Part shown: piece after piece, positions 26,201 through 39,093 of the stretch
Position numbering within the stretch: the stretch's first letter is position 1
Layout: every line of letters begins with the position of its first letter
Made by a program: the position numbers and the translations under genes
Assembly: GCA_963281155.1 (NCBI GenBank)
Contig: CAUJLY010000006.1
Coordinates: 3,162,001-3,226,000, forward strand
Source: Rhabditophanes sp. KR3021
Lineage: Eukaryota > Nematoda > Chromadorea > Rhabditida > Alloionematidae
Length of the DNA stretch: 64,000 nt
Reading direction: 5' to 3'
The notes under the pieces: model-generated
The model's input: only the letters and a program-made list of their open reading frames with translations
The model's database searches: none
What the model was told of the DNA's origin: nothing

Positions 26201-29200
26201 ACTTCAAAGGAAGAACATACTCTCATTGAGAGTAATTTAAGAGACATCTACTCTCCAAAGGTACCCGGTAACAATTTTCCCGAAATCTCAGAAGCAGGTG
26301 CAGGTCCCGCTATCCCCAAACATCAAACAGCACCACCACCTAAACTACCCCCGCCATCATACTCTTTTCCTCTAAATCAATCTATACCAGGTGAATGCGA
26401 TCTAAATAGGGGCACGCCTAGTTGTCACCAAAAAAAGCAAGAACAATTTAAGGGAGCAGAAGAAGTAGTCACCAACTTAGTTCCTATAACAACAGCTTCT
26501 CATATCTTAGTATCTGAAGCAGCCTTAGCACAACCAATTTACACTCCACCATTTTATCAAGTTTTGTGTGATATGTGTCTATGCTGTTGTTGTTCTCCAA
26601 TACGATGTGCTATTGGCATGGTCATTGTTGAAACTATTGTTGCTGTATATTTATTTTTAAATTCAGCGAAGGGGGTTTATAATAGTATTAACGATGTGTA
26701 AGTGGTTTTGTGTCTATTTTTTAAGTTAAAGCGAATATTTTTATAGGCATATAATAAGCATCATTTTCCTGTTGCTTTCGATAATATTTCTTATTATTCA
26801 AATAATCGGATTAGTAACAATGTTGATGGCGCTCATAAAAATACAAGAAAAATATGTACTTCCAAGACTTGTCATCCAGTTTGTCTTTGTCCTCGCTTCT
26901 TTTTGCGCTTTAATTTTCCTTGGTATTTACGTCAGTGGAAGCGATCATTCTGTTAATCGGTGGATTAGCACGCAATATCAGGTTTGTAATTATAAATAGA
27001 TCTTTTTACCCTAATCTATTCTCAGATCTATGCGAATGAAAAGTTTGCTAATACCGAAGAAAGACGTATATTTGAAGATGAAATTAAAACATACATGAAA
27101 GGACTTTTGGCCGCCTCAGTTGGCACAATCATTTATTACTTGATTGGTTTCAATATGACTGGCAAAGTGAAGAATATCCTAACTGAAAGATCTGGCCTTT
27201 TACCACTTCACAATCAACAAAACAATCAATATGTTTCCGTCAGTCAAAAAGAAAACGCAGTTCCTCAAGCTTCCGCGCCCACATATTCAGAAGGAATCTA
27301 ACGTAATTAATACCTTGCCTACACAACTTAATGGATCTCTCTAGTGAACGCACTATACAGGCATACTCTTAACAAGATTACACCTAATTATGTTAATGCA
27401 GACGTAATCAGTGTATATATGACAAAATAGCTGTTATAACCAAAAATCGTACCGTCACAAACTTAATCACCCCCAAGAGGTTACGTTTAGCCCAAATTTA
27501 CATCCAGTTATAAAAATTTTGTCACCCTTTTTCGCTTTTCCTCAATACTATATATTGTTTGCAGCATTTTTGTAATATAAAAAGTTCTTACCAATATTTG
27601 TTTCACAATTATGTCCTTCCCATCCAGCGCTGCATTTACATTTATATCTGCCAAGTTGGAGAGGAATACATTTAGCATCATTTTTGCATGGTTCAACGGC
27701 CTCACAAATATCACTAATTTGAGCACAGGTCTGGCCAGTAAAACCTGACCTACAAATACATTTGTAATTACCATTGCCGGGTAAGTCCTGACAAACACCA
27801 TCATTAGGGCAGTCAACTCCTATACAATCATCAGGACCAAATTGGCACCTATCGCCAGAGTAACCAACGGGACACCGGCACTTGAAGGTTCCTTTTAGGT
27901 TTTCGCATTTTCCGTTGTTGTGGCAAGAAGATGTGTCGCACATGTTTATTTCTCTCGCAATATGGGCCCCAAAAGCCTGGTTTGCATTCACAGGCAGGCT
28001 TGTGATTTTTGATTTCACATTCACCTTCGTTTTGGCATTTGATGTTGTCACATTTAGCTGGTTGACATTTTTCGAGTGCGGGAGATCCTAAAACATTTGA
28101 GGTTGCATTCAAGGGACATTCAACGCATTGTTGTTGCCCTAACATATTTTGATAGAAGTTAGCAGGGCAAGGCGAGCAAGGTTCCAGCCCAGAAGTTGAG
28201 AAAAAGCCAGGTGAACAGGGTTTCTTACACAACTCTTCGGAATACGACCCCAATCTCGAGGTATAACTTCCCTCTGGACAACTATAGCATTTTTTGAAAC
28301 CACCTGTTCCCGGACTTCCTGTATACATATGCCTCTCACATTGTTTGCACGGAATCATACCAGAAGAAGAGTACATCCCATACCCACAAACAGCAAGACA
28401 TCCACCCTTTGCTTGTGCGCCCATATCGAGGGTAAATGTTTCGGTTGGGCATTGTTTACATGACACTCTTCCCTCCTCGTCTTGGTAATAACCGTGAGGA
28501 CATGGTGTGCAGGCATTTTCGACAAAGTAACTTCCCTTGGGACAGGGCAAACAATCAGGCAAGTGGTCTTTTCCCTTTTTTCGCAAGACTAGGCCAGGAA
28601 GACACCCAAAACCTTGGTCGATGTCGGTTTGTATGGCATTTATAGATGGGCATTTGGCTCCATTCAATTGTTTTGCACTTTCGCCAATTATGTTTAATAA
28701 GTTTTTGATGGGTGCAGTAGCTCCTGGAATTCGGATGTCAAAGATTGTTCTGAGGGTTAGGCCGCACAGTTCGTAGAACACTTCTTGTTGGACGGATGGC
28801 AGGATTTGCAGGGTGTAGTTGGCGACGATTAATTTGTCGCCTTTGGATGCGAATTTGACATTTAAAAATTTGACATACACTTGAACTGAACTAGAACATC
28901 TAGACGACAAAACTGAATCCAAATTTGGAAACTGAGTTGATGTGTGGAGTGAATATTCAGCTAAACATTCACTCATTTGTTCAGTTGAGATAGTCCCATC
29001 AATCGTATATTCCATCAAAGTTTTAAGTTGATAAGGAGCGGGTTCAGTAGGAATTTGAATACATGCAGGAGCTTGATTTGATGGTTGCCAAGAACCTTTG
29101 GAGCATGTAAATTCCTTGGGTAATCTTTGTCCATCAACGAACTGATGCCCTGAGGCGCAGGAAATTTGGCATAAATTTATTCCTGTCTTGCGATCTTGTA

Positions 29201-32200
29201 AACATTTTTTAATCACATTTGGTGATGAATTTAATGAGTCAGGAGAACATGTTTCTGGCAGTAGAGCAACTTGGAATTGGCAATCGTTTTGATTGTTAAA
29301 GATGTCTAGAACCTTTACTTTAACATGCACATGCTTTCCATACAAAACATTTGCATAAGGTGGATCGAATACAATAGATTTGATATCAGAAACATCTTGG
29401 ACAATGAGTCGAACTGTTGTCTCATTAAAGTAAACTCCTCTTGAAGGTTCATTTTCCTCAGCCGGAATAAAGTATGACTCAGGACATTTAAGGACAGGTG
29501 GTTGTTTATCTGGGATTCGAAGTTTAACGATACAATCTGCCGAATTTCCGGCGAAATCATAAGCAGTGTATCTGATATCTGTATTTTGCCTAATCATCTT
29601 TCCTGGTTCAAAACCTTCCGGATCAACTTTTATCCAAGAAATATGTCCACTATTATCCTGAGCCTTTGGAACATTATAAAACACCGGTAAGGAATGTCCT
29701 AATTTATCTGAATCTATGAATATCTCCTCTGCTGGACAATTGAAAAACTTAGGTGGTTCAATATCTGCGCATTCCGGAACAGAAGCGTTCCAACCAACTG
29801 AAATAGCTGAGTCTGAAGGGACAGTCAAACATCCTTTGACGTCCATTTTCATACATGGATTTGTATCATACTCAGAACCACCAATTAATAAATACCTTGC
29901 TTTGATTGAAGGTTGAAGACCAAACTCATAGATTTTATTGTGATTTCCTCCTTTGGGTGTTTCAAATTCAATAGGGTAAGTGTCGTAATTTTGAGCTGGG
30001 TCGGTCTTGTAAAATAGTTGCATTTTTGTGAGATGTCCTTTTAGAGATCCTGAACCACCAACCCCAGAAACTCTTAAGGAAGTTAAGGTGTATGTTCTTT
30101 GTAAGTCAATTGATAAGAAAATAAAAGTATCTCGTTGTCCACACCATCCAGTTGACGTCATTCTAGCCTTGAAAGGCTCATACCCAAGTAATATTTTATC
30201 CGAATTGTCGGTAAAGGCAGAATCAGGAATAAAACCAGTGGATATACCTACATCTTCAGACAAGGGGCAAGATTGCCCGATTGAACAAGAAATAGAAGTT
30301 CGTGGCATTGGTGCATATCCTTGTTTGTTGCAACTAAATGTAGCTACTGACCCTTCCTCGACTGATTCAAGCAAAGTGTCTCCATCGGCTGGATACCCCG
30401 GATCAACGCAAACAGGTCCTTCACACCGCATCGCACCTAGATCCCAAGAACCATCTACTTGGCATCTAACAAACTTGTCCTCGTAACTACTTTTTCCAAT
30501 TAATGTATAACCTTGCCTGCACTTCAATGTATACATTACTCCGACCTTATGATTATTCTCTTCTCCTTCGTAGAAGGCACCAGCCAAAACAGGTGGTGCC
30601 CCGCAATCAATCAAAGGGCATTCTGGCACGGCACCAGACAACCAATAATCACTTTTGATAGCCAAATTCGGATCAAATATGCATTCTCTATAAGTTGCTA
30701 GTGGTGTTTTTAGGGCAGGTCTATGTTGCTGAGTACAAAGGACCGAAACTTTCTTTCCGTACGGAATATAAGCATCTCCCGGTGTAACAAGTAAACCAAT
30801 AGCAGAATTATTTCTAATATTCTCACACTGAGCAGCAACGCAGGAAGGAATGGTTCCATTCCAGTTTCCATCTCCCATACAATTCATTTTATTATTTCCA
30901 ACCAGGTAAAATCCCATTTTGCATTGAAAGTAAGCTTTAGTTCCAAAAGATCTATCAAATGAGTCCGTAAAAACTTCTCCATTTTCAGGTGGCGAAATCA
31001 CAGCACATTTCTTGCTAACACAAGTCTTATTAAATCTGTACACATCTAAAGGATCCGTCGCCGACTCTCCCTCTTTTACGAAAACTCCATTCTGTCCGTC
31101 GAAGGTAAACAGATCAAAGCCCTGGTTGCATTGACATTCGTAGCTACCAAAAGTGTTAACACAAACTTGATCGCAATATCCGTTACCTACTCCACATTCG
31201 TTGATGTCTTGGCACCACGTCTTTGGACATCCTCTCATCTCGAGTCTAAGGCAAGTCGAGCCATTCCCGACTACAAACAGTTGCAAGACACGAAACTCAA
31301 TTGATTCTCTCAAGTCGACTATTGTCTGGTGTGAGAGTGCCTCGATGCTTAAAAAATTGGTACCATTGTCGAATGAATACACGCTCAGCTTATTCTTTTT
31401 TCTTAAACCATACCGAACTTCGATGGATAGAGGCGATTGAGTAGGTGAGGAAATGGAGAAGGAATCTATGAGTTTGGGAGATGCGTAGGTTAAAGTAATT
31501 ACATTGTTTTCGTCCGCACATAAAGTATCTTCTTCTTTATTGTAGATTGCTTCGATGTTTTCGTACTTTAGAAGTTGCTGTTTGACACACTTTTTGGGGT
31601 TCTCATACCCACTTTTGCAAACACATTCGTAGCCTCCATTTGTATTTTTGCAAATTGACGTTTCGGAATCACATATATTTGAATGGATGGCACATTCGTC
31701 AACATCAACACACTGAACCTCGCCGGAAATTACTTGTGTAGCAAGGCATTTGATAGTGTCGCCTGTTGTAGAAGGAACATACCCTTCGTCACAAGAAACC
31801 TTAGCCTCAGCTCCAAATTCAAGTGAACTAACTCCGAATTCCCCATGATTAATTGTGGGAATATTATTACAAATCAACTTCTTGCAATAAGGTGGAGCAA
31901 AAGTCCAATTTCCTGTACTCAAGCACATTAGCGTTTCACTTCCAATCTTTTCGTACCCTTCATCGCATTGATACGTGAACAAACTGCCTTCTTCCAAGCC
32001 ATTCCCCGAAACCTGTACTTTCTTACCATTATGAAATTGGGGTAAAACGGAACAAGCTTTTGACAAGCATTTGGGCACATTACTCCAACGTCCATCCGCT
32101 TCACAAACAATGAATTCATTTGCATTTCCAGAGCCAAATTTATAACCTATCCTACAACCATATGTTACAACTCCGCCATAGGTAACATTTGTGGCTAACA

Positions 32201-34429
32201 AAGTAACTCCATTTGAAATCTGCGGAATATCTCCACAATAAATTGGTTGACAGTCTGGAACGAAGGTTTCCCTCCATTTTCCACCCATCTCACATTCAAT
32301 CTCGAATTTGGGACCTCTCCCGTTTGTAAATTCATAACCACCTGGACAGGATACACTTACTTTGTAGCCGAATGGTGTATTCAAGGTAGATTGGACGACT
32401 GATGCAGGTGTTTTCAATGGCGGACAATTTTGGGAGAAAGTGATGTTGAAGCCGATGCTTTTTCTTATTGAATTCATGTTGAAGACAACAACAGCTTTCG
32501 AGCTTTCAATGTAAATATTTTTAGGAGGCATATTTTGGTCATTGAATCCATTCTTGGAATATATTTTACCATTTACTTCATCGTCATTTTGGTACAATCG
32601 GAGGTAATCATCTTTGTCAACCTGGAAATGATTAAAACTAAGTGTCAGTGGCATCACAGCATTTTCTTCCAATTCAATGTGAAATTTACAGACTTTGGCT
32701 GTTGGGTAAGGGACCTGCAAGAAACCAGGACTGACTAATTCGCCAAATGAAGAATTAATTCTGACGTCACAGCCTCTTTTGTAACTCATTTTAAAGCCTT
32801 TTCCTTTGCTTAGTAAATCAGAAGAAAAATAAATATACAGATCTTTTTGAGTTGATATAATTATTCGTTGATAATTTGAATGCCCGGTTAGTTTAGTTAG
32901 GATAGGAGAAGCAGCTGAATCACCATCCTGAACAATGATGAAGTCTTTATTTTCTTCCATATCCATACTTTCAACAACCAAGCTAATTAAATCTCCCTCC
33001 ATGCCTACTATTTTCCAAACACATTCCAAACCATTAGGGAAGAATTGACCGTACTCCGGAGAAGTAAAACGTTGAGTATATGAATAAGCTTTAAAAGTTC
33101 CTCCACATTTAACATTAATAGTCTTCCAATTAACTTTGAAACCTTTGCCTTGAACAGAAGCATCACTTCTAAATCTGACTATCATCATATTTGTGGCTGA
33201 TGTGAAAGTTAAATCTTTCTTAGGTTGCCCCGAAATAGTAGCAATTGTATAAGAAGCGTTCTCAGCTGGTCCACCATCAATAATATTGACCCAATCATTG
33301 TCATCTTCCGTCTCAAATTCATCAAAGCTTAGTTGAATTCGAGCACCTTCTGGAACCTCAATAACCCACTTACAATTAGAATTAGCTCTATACGGAGCAG
33401 GAAAATTGGGTGTGGTGAAGACTCCTGCCTCCTCCTTAATATACTTAAGACAATCCAAGTCCTGATTAGCGGTTGGGCAATTCAACTCATCACTAATATC
33501 TCCGCAATTGTCATGACCATTGCAATGATAATTCTCCGATATACAACCTCCATTCTGACAAAAGAATAAGCCTGTAAAGAGATTGGATGTAATTAAGTTG
33601 TCGAGAGTACACCATTAGATTACAAAATCAATTATCAAGTAGGGAAATGTCATTGTAAGTGTTTGGTTTGTCTTAAATAACTGTATTATCTAAGACATAA
33701 AATAATCTTATCTATTTGGTTATATGACATAAAAATAAATACAAGGTTGCCTTTTAATTATGGTCAAAATGATTAATTAGGATAATTAAATTAAGTCTAC
33801 TTTTTGTATGGTCAAGGAGATAACATTACCTTTTGGACAAGCATCAATTTGACAAATGTACGACAAAAGTTCATTACAAGTAGTTAGCGACCACGCTCCT
33901 GTTAATTTATCCAAAATAGTGCAACTTCCCTTGCGATGGTCAGGTTGTTTAAAATCCCAGTAACCGGCATAAATATTAGCTTCTTCCCCATCCGACCAAA
34001 CAAAGTCGTATTCATTGTCTTGAGGATTTTTGTGTGTTACAAGGCCTGAAAGTAAACAAATTAGGAGAATTATTATTATAATATTATTGTTCTCTTACCT
34101 ATCCAATATTTAGTCACTCCGTTCTTGTTAAGGTCAATAATCTGTTGAGCAAAGTGATTTTCTAAAGACGAATCAATTTTGGCCAGATGAGAACCATATC
34201 TTTGACATGTCAACAGAGCTTGTGACCATGATTTCGGGGAATTAAATAGTTGATAGCATTTGGACCCTATCAAATGCCAGTTGTCTGGGCAATGCATAGA
34301 GATATCATCGTGCGTTGACACTAAGCTTGACGCAAATGTTTGTGCTAATATAATTAGTAGTAAAAATATAATATAATTTAAATAAGAAACCACGGTAGTG
34401 TGGCAAAAACTACTCCAAATCCTAGTCAT
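20223..34429 (-). CDS. Giant polydom/SVEP1-like modular transmembrane protein (CTLD-LDLa-CUB-sushi-EGF-HYR-GCC2/3-LamG)
   Basis: Exons are 34099-34429, 33830-34045, 27592-33571, 20580-24371 and 20223-20536; all junctions are phase 1. If one surplus base near 27949-27951 is discounted the product has about 3543 residues. Order of modules: hydrophobic signal segment (about 20-36); C-type lectin domain with QPD and the closing cysteines (about 48-180); LDLa (about 186-213); three CUB domains (about 222-560); several sushi modules; EGF modules; two discoidin-like regions (second about 1290-1430, ending before an HYR pair at about 1450-1620); further sushi; GCC2/GCC3 cysteine repeats (about 1850-2010); roughly a dozen EGF modules (about 2020-2560); laminin-G/pentraxin-like (about 2560-2740); HYR; sushi; more GCC2/GCC3; EGF; one transmembrane helix (about 3400-3425); and a 110-residue cytosolic tail. 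SVEP1-like proteins are adhesion or extracellular matrix molecules. The 3.2 kb intron 24372-27591 contains another gene. As written, the frame stops at 27849 and would give a secreted form of about 2089 residues without membrane anchor. Confidence 0.85.
24372..27591 (-). other. 3.2 kb intron of the giant gene, hosting a nested antisense gene
   Basis: The donor ATTG|GTAAGA and acceptor ATTCCAG|ATGAT join NI and DDC in phase 1, rebuilding the standard EGF linker CETNIDDCSTNPC. The join is therefore firm even though the two halves are 3.2 kb apart. The part 24372-25912 is AT-rich with no coding signal and presumably contains the promoter of the nested gene. Confidence 0.9.
25913..27301 (+). CDS. 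Four-helix membrane protein with long disordered N-terminus, unknown function
   Basis: Three exons (25913-26697, 26747-26981, 27026-27301) join in frame to give 431 residues; introns are 49 and 44 bases. The first 200 residues are polar and low complexity (Ser, Thr, Asn, His) with a proline-rich APPPKLPPPSYSF segment. A cysteine cluster CDMCLCCCCSPIRC (about 220-233), a likely palmitoylation site, leads into TM1. TM2 (SIIFLLLSIIFLIIQIIGLV), TM3 (FVFVLASFCALIFLGIYV) and TM4 (LLAASVGTIIYYLIGF) follow. The overall layout recalls LAPTM/MARVEL-like tetraspan proteins, but no diagnostic motif is visible. The tail contains the PTYSEGI end. The start was set at the ATG at 25913; an upstream TTG is in frame but in AT-repeat-like sequence. 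The gene lies wholly inside an intron of the giant gene on the other strand. Confidence 0.85.
27949..27951 (-). other. Single-base frameshift in the giant gene
   Basis: The frame encoding an EGF module that ends GFWGPYCER runs out of phase with the next EGF module, which begins INMCDTSSCHNNGKC. Dropping one A from the AAA run at these bases makes CER-INMC continuous. The exon length (5980) is also one base too long for its two phase-1 boundaries. No GT...AG pair lies between the two modules. Confidence 0.8.
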
Positions 34430-37400
34430 AGTGCCTTTTAATGTTTAAATTGAAAGAAGGCTATGATGGTAGGAGATGATAGTATTTTAGAAGTGATTTG
34501 AAGAACTGTAAAATGGAAGGTTTAAAATGGTAGACTTGTTCATTAATTAAAAAGTTGTTATTATGAGGGTTTAAAAAAGTCATAGGTCCAGCTATTAATA
34601 AATGTTACCAAAAGTCCTTTATATTTATATATTCATTATTATCAATTCAAGGAATGTAGTAATGTTTTACAGTGAAGAGTAACTAAAATTCGAGGTCTAT
34701 CGAAGGATAAGCTTCTTCTTATTTATAATTACACGAAAATAAAGGTAACAGAAAGTGATGGATCAAATATATAATAAAAGTCAATGTGGACGACGGTCTA
34801 TATATCTTCATAAATATGTTTATTATGTGGTGTTTAATTTTGAGAAGCTGCGAAAAATATTTAAAAATCAGAGGTAAATCTTCTTCTTTTGTCAAAAATG
34901 AATAAGTGAAAGAGGGATTTCGAAAGTATATTTTAGTACAACTTTTAGTAATTTAAACCTTTTCCAACATCATCAAACTTTGTCGTTGTTTTGTATTAGG
35001 AATTGTTAGTATAAGAAAAGTTTGTAAATTGTATTAGAAAGACATAACTACATGGGTATATCATATAATTTTTGCCACAACCTTGATCGACAAACAAAAG
35101 GATTGGCAGTTGAAAATTGCACAGCTGGGATAAAATAAATACATCATAATTATGAATTTATGTAATGTAACTTATACCTAATTAATAAATTAACTGAATT
35201 TGGTGTAACTTCTTCAGCAGTACTGTTGTCGTCATCATTTTATACATTAGAGAATGTTATCTTATTATTAGTTAAATATATGTCCTCAGTTGTAGGTTTT
35301 ATATATCTTTATTAAGACCCTTGTTAGTCAAAACACAACGGGGTATAAAGAGTGATTTACCTAATTTGAGCAAAGGTTTGATAAATATCTTTAGATGTAG
35401 GAATATTTAAATAAGTACTTGAGTTATGATAAGTAATTTACGTGGTCTTAAGCTTAATTGCAAATTGAATATAATAATTTATATCTAATGAATACAATAA
35501 CTCATATAGACGGATAATGCTGAAGTTATAAACTAAGATATATTAGGGTAAAGCTTATAATTAAATGATTTCAACACTTTATGGAAGAGATATCAAAATG
35601 GCTTAAGTCATTAGGTGTAGACTATAATTAATATACCAAATGAACCGTACCATTTTCAATTCGGAATGATTTAGGATAAAGGGAAGTAAAAAGTGAATTT
35701 GCGAGACAATACACGGACAATAACGAAATCATGACAAATATAGGTTCTCAAGTTTTTTAATTTAAAATTTGGCGTCATTTAGATAAATAGTAGGGGTGTG
35801 TGACAGTTTTCATTCTTTTAAAACAGGAAGCATTCATTTTGACGGTTAACTTATAGCCGAAAAATGACCAAACTGTCAACTTGCTTACAAAGCTCGACGC
35901 TTTTTCTTTTCTTTATTCACTCCTTTCGCCTGGTCAGCCGAATCTTTTTATCTCTTTAACCCCCATCTGTGAAGGTAAGAGACTTTTAAATTGAGACAGG
36001 TAAAAATACGTTTGTATGGGAAGATGCTGCTTCTTGGTTTGTTCAAAGGGCTTAAAAAAGTTCAAACATTGTACTATGTTTAGTAATCAAATCACCTATA
36101 CCCAAACTACCTAGATATATCGCAGGCGACTGTATGTATATGTGTGTTGTTACCTTACCTCAATGAAGATACTTATTTTATAGTGGAGGTCTCTCTTAAC
36201 TGACCGATGCACGTTGATTTAGCCGCACGGGACTGGGCCACAAAATTACACACTCTCAATTGCAAATATGTGCAGATCCGATATTGTTTCTTAATTTTTG
36301 CCTTAACTGTATGATGCTTCCGTTTAAAGATGGTTTTTTATTGCTTATTTATTGTTGTAGGGCTCATTGACTTTTATTAACTTTTTACTCTTATCCAAAT
36401 AAAAGAAGAGGATTAGATATGTTTGTGGTAACTTTAATTGCAAGGTGTCAAGTTTATGCTGTTCATTTTTAAAATGTGTCGACTGACATGTGTTAAATAT
36501 TAACGTTAAGCACACGAAAAAACATTAATCTTTAAGTTAGGGTGGCAATTTAGCAAGTTACTAAGATAAATATTTCTTTGACATATCCGCATATCTGCTG
36601 ACCATTACTCTATATTACCTTTGACGTTTTAAATAAAACAGGAAGTTCTTGTTTATTTTTTAACCATTTTTATTGATCATCACGTCGTTGTCAGCTTAAT
36701 TATTTTAATTGAGCTAGCAAATATGAATTTTTAGTTTTTTAGATATGATTATCCAGAAGATTTAAATCCGATGTGATAAATGGATATATGCACAACTAAA
36801 TAGTAGACCAAAAATGAACAAGTCCTTACATTTATTCATCTCTTTTCAAGTGTAGTCCGTCATAAAACAAATAATTGAAAAGAAACGAAAAATTGAATGA
36901 AGATTGTAATCTTTTATAGTAATTTTTAAAAAATGTGCTTTTAAATATGGCACCAATCATTTTGGACAATTTGGTATGGATATCCATTACCAGAGTTGCT
37001 TAGCATATATGCTATGGATAGTTCATAGATAGCATTTGTGTGCAGAAAAAGATTGTTTTATCTGAAAAAATATTATCCACTATTTCCCATTCCAAAAATG
37101 ATTAAACTGGGATAAAATAATCGAAGATGTAAATTGATGCATATGGTTATCTCCTAGTTCATTCTTCCAATCTTAACGCATTACTATTTACTTTTTAATG
37201 TTTACGCATGTCTCAACATTATTCTATGTAATCATTGGTTTAGTTTTGTTCCCGAATTGTGATATGATTGTACAAAAGTTGTCTCATGCGAAATTGAGAG
37301 ATATTTTTAGATCTATTTCTGAAACGTCTCTTTAACTTTAAAATGTCTTTTTATTTGCTTCTACGCATTTATGTTAATATAAATAATATATATTACCCTT

Positions 37401-39093
37401 TTAAAATAGACCTTTCATAAGGGTAATAAATGATTTTTTTAATCTTTTGGTAACTTTAAACGTTTTTTCTATACAACTTTCGTTTACATTGTATCGTCAA
37501 CATTTATATAGAAAAAATGTAATATTACATTGAAAAAAATAGTTTTACTATTTAGAAAAATGCTATATATTAATGCATATATTATGCAAACATTTTATTA
37601 CTTTCTTCGTTAATGTTAACGCTGAAATACTAATTTAGTTATAGTTTTTGAATTTTTAGTACATTACATAGTATTTACCAGAAATGTGGTTCTTTGAATT
37701 TTTCATTCACAATATGCAATTCATTTGGTGAATTATATAAGAGTTAGGCTAAGACTATAATTAAAAGCAATTGTATTAGTGTCGGAATACAACTTAAATA
37801 TAATTATCTTGTATTGGGGCTAGCAAGTCAAAGTTCATGTGATAATAACTCTTTTATGATCAATTATATATTGTAGTGAAAACTTATTAACTTATTGATA
37901 TAGATAGGAGACACGCGTTATCTGTTTATTGATATGTTACAGACTCAACTTTAATATTACCTTTGACAAAGGCAAACTTTTAAATACATAGTGTACGTGT
38001 GATTATTTTTTGTTCACTTTTTTATTCTTTAAAAATGCGCTAATTGAATAGTATTAAGACCAGCTGTTGGTACATACATTCAACAAGCTGAGTGTATTGA
38101 GTTTATTGAGTTTACGAGCATACATAATAATATCTCCTCCACAACCACACACATTATGTAAAAATTGAGTTCGAGAGATTAAATCATAGAATGCACTTTC
38201 ATAATTATATGTATACACAAATAGCGCACATACGTCGATATATGTATAATTTTTAGACGAATCTTTGTGGTCTTTTAATCATTTGAAAATACTCGGGTAT
38301 ATGTATAATTATTTAATATTCTCATCAGCCAGCTGATCATGGAAAGTGGTAACAAAGGCTATTCCACAGCCAACCATCCACTTGTACCTTGTATTCAGCG
38401 TTTAAAAAGTATGTACATACCATTATATCTCGCAAACTGTGATCATCATCTCCTCCATCCAACACATCACTTCCTTCTTTTCCCCTTTATTCGTCCTTCT
38501 AAAAAGTTTCCTAATAACGATAGATGGAGTTATGGGAGGCGACAAAACATAGAATTTAGTTATAGCTTATCAGTTTTCCAAATATCTCCTTTTGCCACTC
38601 ATACCAATTTATAGTATTTCGAAACGTACATAAGCTTCCATATAGCATGTATTGCTTTTTGAGAATTAATTTTTAGCAGATAAAGGTAAACATATCATTT
38701 TTGTTTCGACGATTTTCTATTTCACATATATTCTATTAGAAAGAACATTTAGCAACTCTTTATTTATCATATATTCCAAATTGAACGATTTAAATATTGA
38801 TAGTTTGCATGTTGTTCTAATCTATCATAAATATCGAAGTAATAAAAAAGCACATTCTAGTATAATTTATTTGTTTATGTGAATAAGTATTATGTATTAC
38901 TTTCATTATTAATCATCAATCATCGCAAAATCATAAAGTTTTGTAATCAAAAATGGTTATTGAAACGATTTTGTTTGATCAAACAGGATACCTTATCTAA
39001 TCAATTGACTTTTCGGTACACTTATTAGTCCACTCATATTATATGATACATATACTAATATTTGATTTTTTCAGCTTTTGCTTTGACCAAGCA
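34430..39093. other. Long intergenic region with possible 5' exons of the nuclear receptor
   Basis: AT-rich, with no convincing protein gene. Two places deserve a note. Pyrimidine-rich sequence at about 35885-35974 ends in a strong donor (GAAG|GTAAGAG) and could be an untranslated exon. An open frame at 38339-38613 ends in a possible donor (TTATA|GTATTT) whose phase would join it in frame to the acceptor at 39074; a better-looking donor inside it at 38410 (AAAAA|GTATGT) would not keep frame. Neither is established. Confidence 0.35.

Noticed and set aside
27849..28051. A short intron to explain the frame change in the giant gene
   Set aside because: Both flanking EGF modules are complete and no GT...AG pair of suitable length lies in the linker between them.
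28139..32738. Many open frames of 60-150 codons on the plus strand and in other frames opposite the giant gene
   Set aside because: They are shadows of the long cysteine-rich coding exon; none has motifs or splice sites of its own.
39043..39093. Upstream start of the nuclear receptor at an earlier methionine (39043)
   Set aside because: That stretch is the polypyrimidine tract and TTTTTTCAG acceptor of an intron, so it is very unlikely to be coding.
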